Below the pieces are notes generated by a model, which saw only the letters and a program-made list of their open reading frames with translations, made no database searches and was not told the origin of the DNA. From contig NC_064236.1 of assembly GCF_023101765.2 (NCBI RefSeq), forward strand, positions 20,892,571 to 20,956,570: a DNA stretch of 64,000 bases. Reading direction: 5' to 3'. Made by a program: the position numbers and the translations under genes. This stretch comes from Spodoptera frugiperda (taxonomy: Eukaryota > Arthropoda > Insecta > Lepidoptera > Noctuidae). Of the stretch, positions 54,731 to 64,000 are shown in pieces (within the stretch, counting starts at the first letter, position 1; each line of letters begins with the position of its first letter).

Positions 54731-54807
54731 CCCGACTGCTTCAATTTTACGATGACTTTCTTGTTATAGGTTTTAATTTTTTCATATTATAAAGAAACGC
54801 AGTCGGG
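54731..54807. mobile_element. MITE with CCCGACTGC ends, copy 2
   Basis: CCCGACTGCTTCAATTTTAC at 54731 and ACGCAGTCGGG ending 54807. 77 bp, probably an internal deletion of the 52759-52914 type. Confidence 0.6.
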
Positions 54808-55445
54808 TTTTTTAGTTTTTTAAATTACCATTTTTTATTTTATAATAATAATTATACAACGTGTAACAAAATACCCATATAGATCAAGAAGCACTGAAGA
54901 ATACAGGTTGAATAAAATCTCTACAAAAAGTTTCAGCTTAAAATACGTTTAAATAAAATTGGTACCAAATACTTAGTGTCGCATGGTTCTTGATTTTAAA
55001 TCATATACACGTCTCACAACACTACAGGGGTCACTCGTTAATTACGAAACATTAAAATCTTCTATAAAATGATCGCCTAGTACCTATCTACCTAATTTTG
55101 ATTCGCGCGGCGGCGCGTGTGTAAGTACATGAGACGCTTTATTTGCCTAGTACTTGTATGCTATGGCCTAGTAAATATTAAAATGAAAAATTATTTTAAC
55201 TTACATTTTTAAAGATGTGGTTCGATGTGATTACCGTGTTAGTGAATACACAAGGTCGCTCACTCGTAAATAAATCTCAATCACAACAATAACCAACACT
55301 TTCTGAATGCTACGTAAAATCTTCTATCTTACAAATGCTGTTACAATACCAACGAAAGATAATTCAACTACACATTACTGCCGTCAATAGCATAATTGAA
55401 GTAAGTTGGGTTTTTGTCAAAAAATATTTAGCTACACTGCTGTGA
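54808..55445. other. AT-rich region
   Basis: No gene or repeat recognised. Confidence 0.3.
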
Positions 55446-55795
55446 TACAAAAAAAATTGCAGTACGTCAAGAATTTTTTTAACATCACATAACACGATTA
55501 CAGTGGATATACAATATACATTCTGCCTCAGTTCTCATTAAGGGCTATTCGGCAAAAGTGCAGTATGACATGTATACGGCTAATATGTAATGTCAAGTCT
55601 TGTATATAAAAAATGGATGTGAGCCGAGCAAAGAGGCACTAAAAAGATATATGTACTGTTTTGATTTTAAGTTGCGATATATCGCAATATTTATCAAATG
55701 TGAAAAACAGTATGTTGCGTTACATTAATTATACTCATAAGCATTTCTTAGACACTTTCTGTAAGGGAGTAGCATAAACACAGTAACTGCCACAT
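55446..55795 (+). repeat. Long inverted repeat, left arm
   Basis: About 340 bases mirrored by 58965-59315. Both include the palindrome TGCGATATATCGCA and GTGCAGTATGACATGTATAC. It reads as the 5' module of the LINE whose minus-strand copy starts in the right arm. Confidence 0.85.
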
Positions 55796-55939
55796 TCATG
55801 CTGAGGCCAAACTACCGTGATATGCCAATAATAAACCACGATTTATGGTCATAATTTTACAATGCCAATCAATATGGCAAATGGTGGTAGGCAATAGCTC
55901 CGGCGATAAAAAGTAAAGCAATAGCTCCGCAATCTATTT

Positions 55940-56345
55940 TAATAAAATACAAAGCAAAGCGGCTATTTTCGATAAAAGAAAATAAAGCAATCGGACTCTT
56001 ATTTACTAGTAACTGGAATCTCATTGGCACTTGTCAGTATCAATGTCTGTCATTAGGTTGCCAAATCGATTTTTCCTGTTATCGGGATCAAAAATAGACT
56101 ACAGGCCCGTGTTGAAATTTTTTAGGTCATTTGAACCATGAGGTGACCTATCTAGAACGATATAAGAGCATAAAATAATAAAATTCAGCACTATGCCGTC
56201 ATTGTTTGACGAGGAACTCGATTAGTTTCAAGCCATGGTAGAGGCTTTTAAAATGTTTTTTAAACGAAAATGGTCCACCACCGATTGAAAGCTTTACTGG
56301 AACAACAGTGATTAAAAAGAGACCAATGTTGTAAAATCCAAACTA
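55940..56345 (+). repeat. Second copy of 53.6-54.06 kb segments, plus Penelope-module fragment
   Basis: 55940-56055 and 56280-56345 match the 53.6 and 54.0 kb segments. 56205-56250 (TTGTTTGACGAGGAACTCGA, TTTCAAGCCATGGTAGAGGC) is a piece of the Penelope terminal module. Confidence 0.6.
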
Positions 56346-56660
56346 ACAGCAGCAACATGTAACAAGTGCTGTTTTTAGGTTGTAGTGTTTTTTGTTTTTT
56401 GATTTCGCGTAATGCGTATGAGAATTTTGAAAGCTTCGCTCTAATTTTTTGTATATGTTCTTTCCAATTTACATGTGCATCTATAACCGAGTAGCATAAC
56501 TGAGTAGTGTAAAATTCGTTAACTTGTTCTAATTATGTATTATTGTAAGAGTAGTTTAATTTTATTGGGGCTTTTTGATGGGGGTGGAAGGTAATTAATT
56601 TAGTTTTTGAGAAGTTTATTTCTAAGTTATGGTTTTCCATCTGTTGAATGTTGAAGTAAG
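56345..56660 (-). pseudogene. LINE reverse transcriptase C-terminal fragment
   Basis: Minus strand: QMENHNLEINFSKTKLITFH, then NEFYTTQLCYSVIDAHVNWK, EHIQKIRAKLSKFSYALREI. This is the thumb region that follows the RT active site in jockey/CR1-type LINEs. The preceding palm domain is absent. Confidence 0.7.
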
Positions 56661-56926
56661 AAGAGACTAGCCGACTCGCCAGTTACGTCCACGGTTTGCA
56701 CGCCTACGAGATTATAGCGGGAAATCTCTGCTACGCACTACGAACTAGGCAGTACGAGCTATGGCTGTAGTATTTGCCCGTAACTTGAGTATAAAATTAG
56801 GGCTTATCGATTTAGGGCTAGGCATGTAGTGTTACAAACTTGGCTCCACACTAGATCTGATTACTTTTTGACAGTGCGAGCTATATGGCCACATTTAACA
56901 TGAAATTTTTTTGTGGGATTTCATTT

Positions 56927-57684
56927 CGACACCAGCAATTTATACTACGCTAACTCAAAAAAGCGTACTTTACAGTAGAGGCGTTTAAAGGGAAAAACGT
57001 AATAACTTTTACATTAATTAAGATACTTTTTTGAAATTTGGTATGCTTAATATTTAATTTATTCATTGTAATATCTCATATTTATATTTCCTTAATTATT
57101 TCTAGTTTTTAATTTAGCGCAAGTTAGCCGTATATTAACGTAATTCATCAAAATTTTTTTACATCTTATACACGTCTAACTAATGTTAGCGTAGTGTAGT
57201 ACGGGAGGTCGTAGTGCATGATCAATATTTCATGCATAATTATCTGATGCATATTTCAATATTTTTATAAAGAACATGTACTTACTTACAAAAAGAATAG
57301 TCAACGTACCATTAATAAACTAATTAATACGTTAACACATAAGTATTTACTATGTAAAAGTCGCTAAGTAGTTCATTTTACAAACGAACAAGTATACACA
57401 CGAACGCACTAAACTACGCTAACTATGAGTTAGTGCAGTGTTGCACGGCTTTTGACCAAAGTGATCCCCGCGCACACTTCGCTAATAAATAGTTGGCGTA
57501 ATATAAATCGAGTGATTTCAAAAAGTACCTTTACGTAGCGTTTTATAAGATTTGTAACTTTCTTATTTTTGCATATTTCTTCTCAATTTTTTTATGACGT
57601 ATGTAAAAACACATTTTAAGCAACTTGGCATAAAAAACGTTTTTACTAAATTTCGAGTTAGCGTAGTATAAATTGCTGGTGTCG
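56927..57684. mobile_element. TIR transposon with 30-bp perfect ends, unclassified
   Basis: Perfect 30-base inverted ends beginning CGACACCAGCAATTTATACT (56927-56956; 57655-57684), flanked by ATTT at 56923-56926 and 57685-57688. The motif CTACGCTAAC recurs inside (57184, 57412), as subterminal transposase sites often do. No transposase is encoded. Confidence 0.75.
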
Positions 57685-57739
57685 ATTTTATCTTGAACTA
57701 ATCCACGCAACGCAAAAACAATGTTTTGTTTCTTTTTGC

Positions 57740-59010
57740 GTTTATTATGTCCCACATTGCTTTAATTTAATTTGTTGATTTGTTTAATTTGTTAATATTT
57801 TGCCATTTTTTTGATGTTATTACGTTTTTTTTTTAGTATTTTTTATACCGTTTGTATGTTTGTCAGGATGGATTCGGTAGTTTTCATTTTGAGAATCTTA
57901 AGTAGGCTTTTGTTTTTACACGCTATTTTGATATGCCTCTTATTAGCCAATGCTCTTGGAGATTTGATCTTAATTTATTTTTTGTAAAGGTATACATGGG
58001 TTTAAGTTTCTTTAGGTAAGTAGTCTAGTAGGTTTTTAAAGTTAGTATCATTTTCATCAATGGTTTTATGGGTTATTATTATGCCATGCCATTTTTGCTT
58101 ACCCATTTTAGATTTGAATTTGTTTATGTTATCTTCGTTAAAGATCCGTTTTTTAGCATACCAGGTTGTCTGTTTACTGTGATTGGTGTTCTTTATTTAC
58201 ATGTGTAAAATTGTTGCACTGTGGTCAGAGAAACCTAGTTCTTTAATGATAGCTAGTGTGGTTCTTGTTATTGAAATTGGTAAATATTGAATTTAGACAT
58301 GTTAAAGTTGTTGTAGAAATTCTTGTAGGTGATTTTATACGTTGTTTGAATTTGTGTTCTAACATGAAATCTAAAAACAGGTTAAGTAGTTGTTAAATTA
58401 TAATTTAAAATATTTATATTTAAATCTCCTCCTGTGATAACATTGTACTTAAAGTATTTATTATTTATTTATATACTTATAATATAAATAATTTGTTTTA
58501 ATTGGCACATAAATATTTCTTTTTCTTTTTTGTTCCAATAAATACTACTCACTATTAAAACATTTTCCTTAGATAGTTCTATTGCACATGTTTCTATACA
58601 ATATTCTATAGACATATCCCTAATATCACATTGTTCCTTATTCGATATGTTCTTGTAACAGTATCTGCATATTGTTACAAGAACGGCCTCCTCGAGTGCG
58701 CCGGCAGTAGGATGCTGCAGTTGTGTAGCCGCCGATGTGTAGGTGCTCTAGTTTCTCCTGGGATAGCCACGTTTCAGTTAGACATATGGCGTTATATTCT
58801 GGTTTTTCGTTAATAAAAGCTTCGAGTCGATGTTGTTTATTGTTACTTAATACTTTGTATATTTTGGTAAAGAATTTTAAATTGTTGTTCTGTAGTTCCG
58901 AAATGTAATGCTTGGAGTCGTTGTTGTCGTTGTTGTGGTTGTTGATTGATATGGCTACTTAATACAATAAAAAACACACTTACTGTGTTTATGCTAAGTA
59001 TTCCCTTACA
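57740..59010 (-). pseudogene. LINE ORF2 endonuclease domain (jockey/CR1-like)
   Basis: Reading downward from about 58960: QQPQQRQQRLQALHFGTTEQ, QFKILYQNIQSIK, RLEAFINEKPEYNAICLTET, WLSQEKLEHLHIGGYTTAAS, YCRRTREE, then decayed frames with GGDLNINILNYN and TKNKLRSNLQEHWLIRG by 57900. NIQS, LTETWL and GDLN are apurinic-endonuclease motifs. With the RT piece at 56345-56660 on the same strand it is one LINE broken by deletions and by the TIR element at 56927-57684. Confidence 0.7.
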
Positions 59011-59315
59011 GAAAGTGTCTAAAAAATACTTATGAGTATAATTAATGTAACGCAATATACTGTTTTTCACATTTGATAAATATTGCGATATATCGCAACT
59101 TAAAATCAAAACAGTACATATATCTTTTTAGTGCCTCTTTGCTCGGCACACATCCATTTTTTATATACAAGACTTGACATTACATATTAGCCGTATACAT
59201 GTCATACTGCACTTTCGCCTAGTAGCCCTTAATGAGAACTGATGTAGTATGTATACTCACTGTAAGCATGCTGTGATGTTAAAAAAATGGTCGACTTACT
59301 GTAATTTTTTTTTCT
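58965..59315 (-). repeat. Long inverted repeat, right arm
   Basis: Mirror of 55446-55795. Contains the short minus-strand frame beginning MILSCDISQYLSNVKNSI that runs into the LINE. Confidence 0.85.
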
Positions 59316-59329
59316 TAAATCTTCTTCCC

Positions 59330-59715
59330 ACGATCCAAAAAAGATGATACCTATTTTAAATCGGTTCACATTATTATTGAATCGATCCTGTAAATTAGAT
59401 TATGATTTGATATTTCTATGCTATTATACACTATAAAGAAAAGCATTAAATAGTAGACAATTAAAATACACCATGTCTGTTTTGTCTATTAAATTAATCT
59501 TATTCGTATTTTAGAAATAAACGTCGACTTTAACTAAACACTGTGATTCGTTCTGAAAAAAACTCATAACTGAGTCTTAGTTTACAAGTAACTATACAGT
59601 TACAAATACTATTTGATTTTTACAGTGTTCTTATAACTATTGTGAAATACATGGAACCAATAACGATAAAAACTTGTCTTTTTAATCGGTTCCTTTCGAG
59701 TAAATCTCCCCCTTA
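59330..59715 (-). repeat. Inverted, diverged copy of the duplicated unit
   Basis: The reverse complement of 59540-59700 (GAACCGATTAAAAA, TTACTTGTAAACTAAGACTC, AGTTATGAGTTTTTTTCAGA) matches 60180-60345 and 63225-63375. Confidence 0.7.
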
Positions 59716-59927
59716 GTGACAATTCCTATGTAACTTCAATGGTTGATTCGTTTCGAACATTGCCATCTCCCTCATATACCTAATACACACAAGCAGTGCG
59801 CGCGACAGGGAAACAATTTTTTATCAAATTAGGGATCTGTGGGTGCGCAATTTTGTTCAATTGTATAATACCTATAATGACAATTCTCGTTTCTTATGGG
59901 TATCTACACACTAACAGTCACAGTCAG

Positions 59928-60958
59928 TTGCAGAAAACTGTCTTTAAAATCGACATTAGTTAATCCGTCATTATCGCTAATATTCCATTAAATTTAAAGA
60001 CGTTGCACAAAACTGTCGCGGGTCCCTTTAATGGGACTTTAACTAAAGACGACATTAAAAAGTGTTGCAAGTTAAAACACATATTTTGAATGAACTGATT
60101 ACGTAGTATTTGTATACTCTGTGGAACTGATTGAATGTAAATTGTCATTAAGGATGGAAGGATGCGAATCCCGCTTCGAAAGAAACCGATTTTTTAAAAT
60201 AACGATTTATCGATCGTGACTTGATTTATTTCATGTAGTTAAAGGACACTATAAAAATCAATACAATACCATTTGTTACTACTTAGTTACTTGTAAACTA
60301 AGACTTAGTTATGAGTTTTTCCAGAGCTAATCACATTTTTTACGTAATACCTATATCTATATTTTGTATTTGACTAAACATCTCTATATTTAATAGATTA
60401 GGTATATGTGTTATTTTAATTAGCTACTATTAAATGTATTTTGAAGTGTCTTAATAGTGGAATACATATAAATATCTAATTTTGTTCTAATTCCCTGAAC
60501 CGATTCAATTATGTGTTCCGATTTAAAATAGGTATCAACCTTTTTGGTTCGCGGGAATAAAATCCTAGATGACCATTGACCAGCCCTAGTTGTCAATAAT
60601 GTCATCATGAGCGTTTCTGTCATCTCTGTATTTAGGAAAAATCCTAATTTTTTACGATAAAAATATTATCAATTGCTTTAATGTGGTGTTGAATTATCTT
60701 TAATTGGTATCGTAACATCGTTTGTAAGAGAGAAGATTTAATGTAGCTTCCAGGTGTTTGTTATTGTTGTGATTAATTGAGAATTGGACTCGTCTCGAGT
60801 TTTCCTTTTGTAGAAAGAATTTTCAGTATTATTCATTAACCATGGTATCTGATGCAACACAGGCTGGTTCAGGCAGTATGCATCGCCCTTTTACTAACTT
60901 TTTAAGCAAAGAATTAACCAAAGAATGGTATAATATTGCACCCACAGAGGAAGTAGGA
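59928..60958 (+). repeat. Direct duplication unit, copy 1
   Basis: 1,031 bp matching 62971-64000 throughout with scattered substitutions and small indels. Begins GTTGCAGAAAACTGTCTTTA. Contains a small frame at 60842-60973. Confidence 0.95.
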
Positions 60959-60973
60959 ATTACCCCCATGTGA
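60842..60973 (+). CDS. 43-codon reading frame in a good start context, unknown
   Basis: ATG in ACCATGG, reading MVSDATQAGSGSMHRPFTNF, LSKELTKEWYNIAPTEEVGI, TPM and TGA. The second copy starts at 63883 and is open to the window end. All six differences in the shared part change the amino acid. It may be the first exon of a transposon gene. No motif is recognised and a real gene is doubtful. Confidence 0.2.
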   Translation: MVSDATQAGSGSMHRPFTNFLSKELTKEWYNIAPTEEVGITPM

Positions 60974-61416
60974 CGGTGGCTTGGTATTTTAGTAAAATAA
61001 ATATATAATAAAATAAATTAATTTAAAACAAGATAAGTCGTTTTATTTATTCTTAAAAATAACTACTTAATAGTTAACACTTCTTTAGCATTTACCCAGT
61101 CTCTATAAAGAACAAGGTATATATTATACATCTATTAATACACCTATTCCCCGAGCATGATATGGAAATACCTAAGGGAGGCCTATGTTTGGCAGGAAGC
61201 TGATCTTCGGTAGATCCAGTAGCGAAGAATCACAAACATCTATATGACGAAAATTGCGCGGACGTAGGAGCATAAAATTTGGTACACTTATAGTTTATGT
61301 GTAGGAGAAGTGCAGAACGCTAATATTTTTCATAAATAATGCTTATAAAGTACATTCATAATCAATAAATAAATAAATCAATAAATAAAACATTACACAC
61401 ACTACCATGCATAGTA

Positions 61417-62161
61417 GGGGAAGGTAGGGTAATTGAGAACGGCGGGTAATTGGGAACACGTTGATAAGTTCCACTTCCCCTCCCCGTATCCCGTCTCGCG
61501 GCTATTCGAGGTATGCTTCCCCCGCCCCTAAGTGCGCAAGCGACAGTGGGAACTGGAGGATGCACGCATCTTGACACGGTAAGTCAAAATGTTTTTATTG
61601 CATTTTTGTTATAAATTTTGTGTTTTCATACATTAGATGCAAATGTCATATTTTTGAGTACAATGACACCATATTTCGTAAGTTTATTTCATGGATAATC
61701 CGTTTTAAAATTTTACGTGTTATAGGATTCACTTATAATGCTATCGAAGGTCGCGACCATTTTTATTCAAATTATCGACTGCCGGTAATTAGGAACGGTG
61801 GGTGGCGGGTAATTGGGAACGTTCATATTTACAATTTGTTTTTATATTTTTATTACAATACAATTTTTTTTTTAGATGAGGCGAGACGTTGATGCTGCCA
61901 TAGTGAACCAGACACCACCAGTTCAAATATCAGATTCACATGACCACGATAAAGCTTTGGGCACATGTGCAATGCACTTCCAGAGAGACCAGCAAAAGTT
62001 ACGTGTGTGATATGTGTCATGAAATGAAAAAATATTTTTTCCGTTATAAGCAGACAGACAAATAATGTTTTTAAGTTTTAATAAAAGTTGATTCCTTTTT
62101 TAAGAGAAAATACTGTTTTTTGCCTTTTAAGTTAAGTGTTCCTAATTCCCCCACCTTCCCC
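61417..62161. mobile_element. TA-flanked TIR element (Tc1/mariner or pogo type)
   Basis: TA at 61415-61416 and 62162-62163. Ends GGGGAAGGTAGGGTAATTGA and, inverted, TCCCCTTCCACCCCCTTAAT read outward (right end CTAATTCCCCCACCTTCCCC). The end motif GGGTAATTGGGAACG recurs inside at 61805. A spliced remnant follows a T-tract acceptor at 61875 (MRRDVDAAIVNQTPPVQISD, then VCDMCHEMKKYFFRY in another frame). 745 bp, non-autonomous. Confidence 0.65.
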
Positions 62162-62274
62162 TATCGTATTTGACAAAACGTCAAATTGACAGACATTGCG
62201 ATGATATTAAAAGAAGAAGAAATGAAAAGAGGTTTCTCATTGAAGGAGGTTAATATAATGAAGAGGTTTGGTTA

Positions 62275-62445
62275 TTCATGATGCGCCGGAATATATTAAT
62301 TTGAATTTTACAAAACGAATAGCAATTCTAACGAATTGCTATTCGTTTTGTAATAAAAATTATCCTTGAACGTATGTTAAGTGGTATTGTAAATTAAATC
62401 GTATTTGGTCGAATTTCGACCACTAGGCGGCCACTAGTATCAATA
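62275..62445 (+). repeat. Dispersed repeat family R, copy 3, carrying a new hairpin
   Basis: ATGCGCCGGAATATATTAAT to GGCGGCCACTAGTATC. Same family as 27932 and 38072. 62308-62353 is a perfect inverted repeat not present in the 38-kb copy. Confidence 0.85.
62308..62353. repeat. Perfect 21-bp hairpin with TAAC loop
   Basis: TTACAAAACGAATAGCAATT + C, loop TAAC (62329-62332), exact complement to 62353. Confidence 0.98.
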
Positions 62446-62970
62446 ACTATCATGTGAGGCCATCAATAGCTTTATTTCTTCGAGTTTCAGTTTCTAAATT
62501 GAGTATCTCGCAAATGCGTAAAGCTTTAGAAATCCTGTATCTCACACGAAACTCTTCTCCGTCATGTTTTTCAAATAAATTTATCCTATCTGGTACACGA
62601 CGTCGTCGTAGAAGGAGCGAATAAAGATGATAGGCTTGAAAGGGACATTATAAATAATACTGTAATAAAGTAAAAAAATATTACTAGCACTATTTACAAA
62701 AGAATTGAGAGTTTAATAACAAGTTTAATGGATGTTTGACTAGGCATTAAAAATTATAACCCCAAACTGTCAATTTAATGCTCCTTTAGCGCTAATGACG
62801 TTTTGTGCAACGTAAAAAATAGGCTAAAGTCCCGATTTGACGTTTCTTTAATTAAAGTTAATCCGGCATTAAAATAAGATAGAAATACTTCTTTGTGCAA
62901 CACTTTAAAGCTTCATTAATATTTAAAGTCACTTTAAAAATTTAATGATCGTTCCTGCAACTGACTGTAA
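62446..62970. other. AT-rich; MITE-like mirrored unit beside the duplication
   Basis: 62755-62965 is partly the reverse complement of 62971-63120 (GTTGCACAA motifs, CATTAAA phrases), so copy 2 of the duplication starts at the centre of a loose palindrome. Confidence 0.45.
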
Positions 62971-64000
62971 GTTGCAGAAAACTGTCTTTAAAATCGACAT
63001 TAGTTAATCCGTCATTATCGCTAATATTCCATTAAATTTAAAGACGTTGCACAAAACTGTTGCGGGTCCCTTTAATGGGACTTTAACTAAAGACGACATT
63101 AAAAAGTGTTGCAATTTAAAACACATATTTTGAATGAACTGATTACGTAGTATTTGTATACTCTCTGGAACTAATTGAATGTAAATTGTCATTAAGGATG
63201 GAAGGAAGCGAATCCCGCTTCGAAAAAAACCGATTTTTTAAAATGACGATTTATCGATCGTGTTTCGATTTATTTCATGTAGTTAAAGGACACTATAAAA
63301 ATCAATACAATACCATTTGTTACTACTTAGTTACTTGTAAACTAAGACTCAGTTATGAGTTTTTTCAGAGCTAATTACATTCTTTACGTAATACCTATAT
63401 CTATATTTTGTATTTGATTAAATATCTCTATATTTAACAGATTATATATATGCATATGTGTCATTTTAATTAGCTACTATTAAATGTATTTTGTAGTGTC
63501 TTAATAGTGGAATACATATAAATATCAAATCTTATTCTAATTCACTGACCGATTCAATTATGTGTTCCGATTTAAAATAGGTATCAACCTTTTTGGTTCG
63601 CGGGAAGAAATTCCTAGATCGCCAGCCCTAGTTGTCAATATTGTCATTATGAGCGTTTCTGTCATCTCTGTATTTAGGAAAAATCCAAAATTTTTACGAT
63701 AAAAATATTATCAATTGCTTTAATGTGGTGTTGAATTATCTTTCATTGGTATCGTAACAGCGTTTGTAAGAGAGAAGATTTAACGTAGCTTCCAGGTGTT
63801 TGTTATTATTGTGATTAATTGAGAATTGGACTCGTCTCGAGTTTTCCTTTTGTAGAAAGAATTTTCAGCACTATTCATTAACCATGGTATCTGGTGCAAC
63901 ACAGGTTGGTTCAGGCAGTATGCATCGCCCTTGTACTAACTTTTTAAGCAAAGAATTAACCAAAGAATGGTATAATACTGCACCCATAGAGGAAGTACGA
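62971..64000 (+). repeat. Direct duplication unit, copy 2 (runs off the window)
   Basis: Matches 59928-60958 at an offset of 3,043. Similarity continues to the last base, so the duplicated unit may be longer. Confidence 0.95.

Noticed and set aside
57543..57755. Minus-strand 70-codon Lys-rich frame
   Set aside because: It crosses the border of the TIR element at 57684 and is AT-driven.
59843..60148. Short minus-strand frames in the duplicated unit (59960-60148 and 63004-63192) as conserved proteins
   Set aside because: They are present in both units only because the DNA is duplicated, and the sequence is AT-rich without motifs.

Overview
This window looks like a transposon-dense stretch of a moth genome, most likely noctuid-type Lepidoptera. 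The reasons are: overall AT-rich sequence; spliced DNA-transposon genes; a piggyBac copy with the exact end architecture of the classical cabbage-looper element; tRNA-derived SINEs and other dispersed repeats that I recognise from noctuid sequence; and Helitrons, Penelope-like, BEL/Pao, copia, gypsy, RTE and I-group elements nested in one another. There are no bacterial features and no complete host gene.

Layout. 1-653: 3' end of a piggyBac-like transposase. 1390-3875: a PIF/Harbinger unit, with a HARBI1-like transposase pseudogene followed by its spliced Myb/SANT-like partner. 4298-9665: an RNase H-bearing I-group LINE, with a deleted piggyBac (4661-5615) in ORF1. A BEL/Pao element (about 9666-14441) sits in the LINE RNase H domain and is itself split by a fragment of a second BEL (12390-13495). 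14497-15466: P-element-like transposase C-terminus. 15553-17073: a second Harbinger transposase. 17994-20090: gypsy-type gag abutting copia remnants and a copia LTR. 20130-24065: minus-strand LINE pieces, a BEL fragment, and an RTE carrying a SINE with clean target duplications.

24-33 kb: small DNA transposons, Helitrons, hairpin MITEs and a palindromic Penelope-like insertion. The insertion lies in an intron of what appears to be the only host gene: minus-strand exons at 32645-32817 and 30373-30546, in phase with each other, with a tentative upstream exon at 32971-33032. The product is not recognised. 33.1-35.8 kb: a 25-bp minisatellite, then a gypsy LTR, leader and gag-protease.

36-52 kb: mostly AT-rich non-coding DNA with three copies of a mariner-like (IS630-type) element sharing one breakpoint, a Helitron, SINEs, MITEs, and a 215-bp inverted repeat pair 14 kb apart. 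A GC-rich 100-codon reading frame lies at 45015-45317. 52-64 kb: MITEs, long inverted repeats around a minus-strand LINE, two TIR transposons, and a 1.03-kb direct duplication whose second copy runs off the window.

I do not see a new multi-gene system. The most interesting signals are structural. A perfect hairpin at 62308-62353 can be shown, by comparison with a sibling repeat at 38 kb, to have arisen by template switching. A second perfect hairpin at 52922-52981 has the same TAAC loop. Other points of note are the palindromic Penelope insertion beside a splice donor, and several TIR families I cannot name. Function is inferred from motifs read by eye; no database search was possible.
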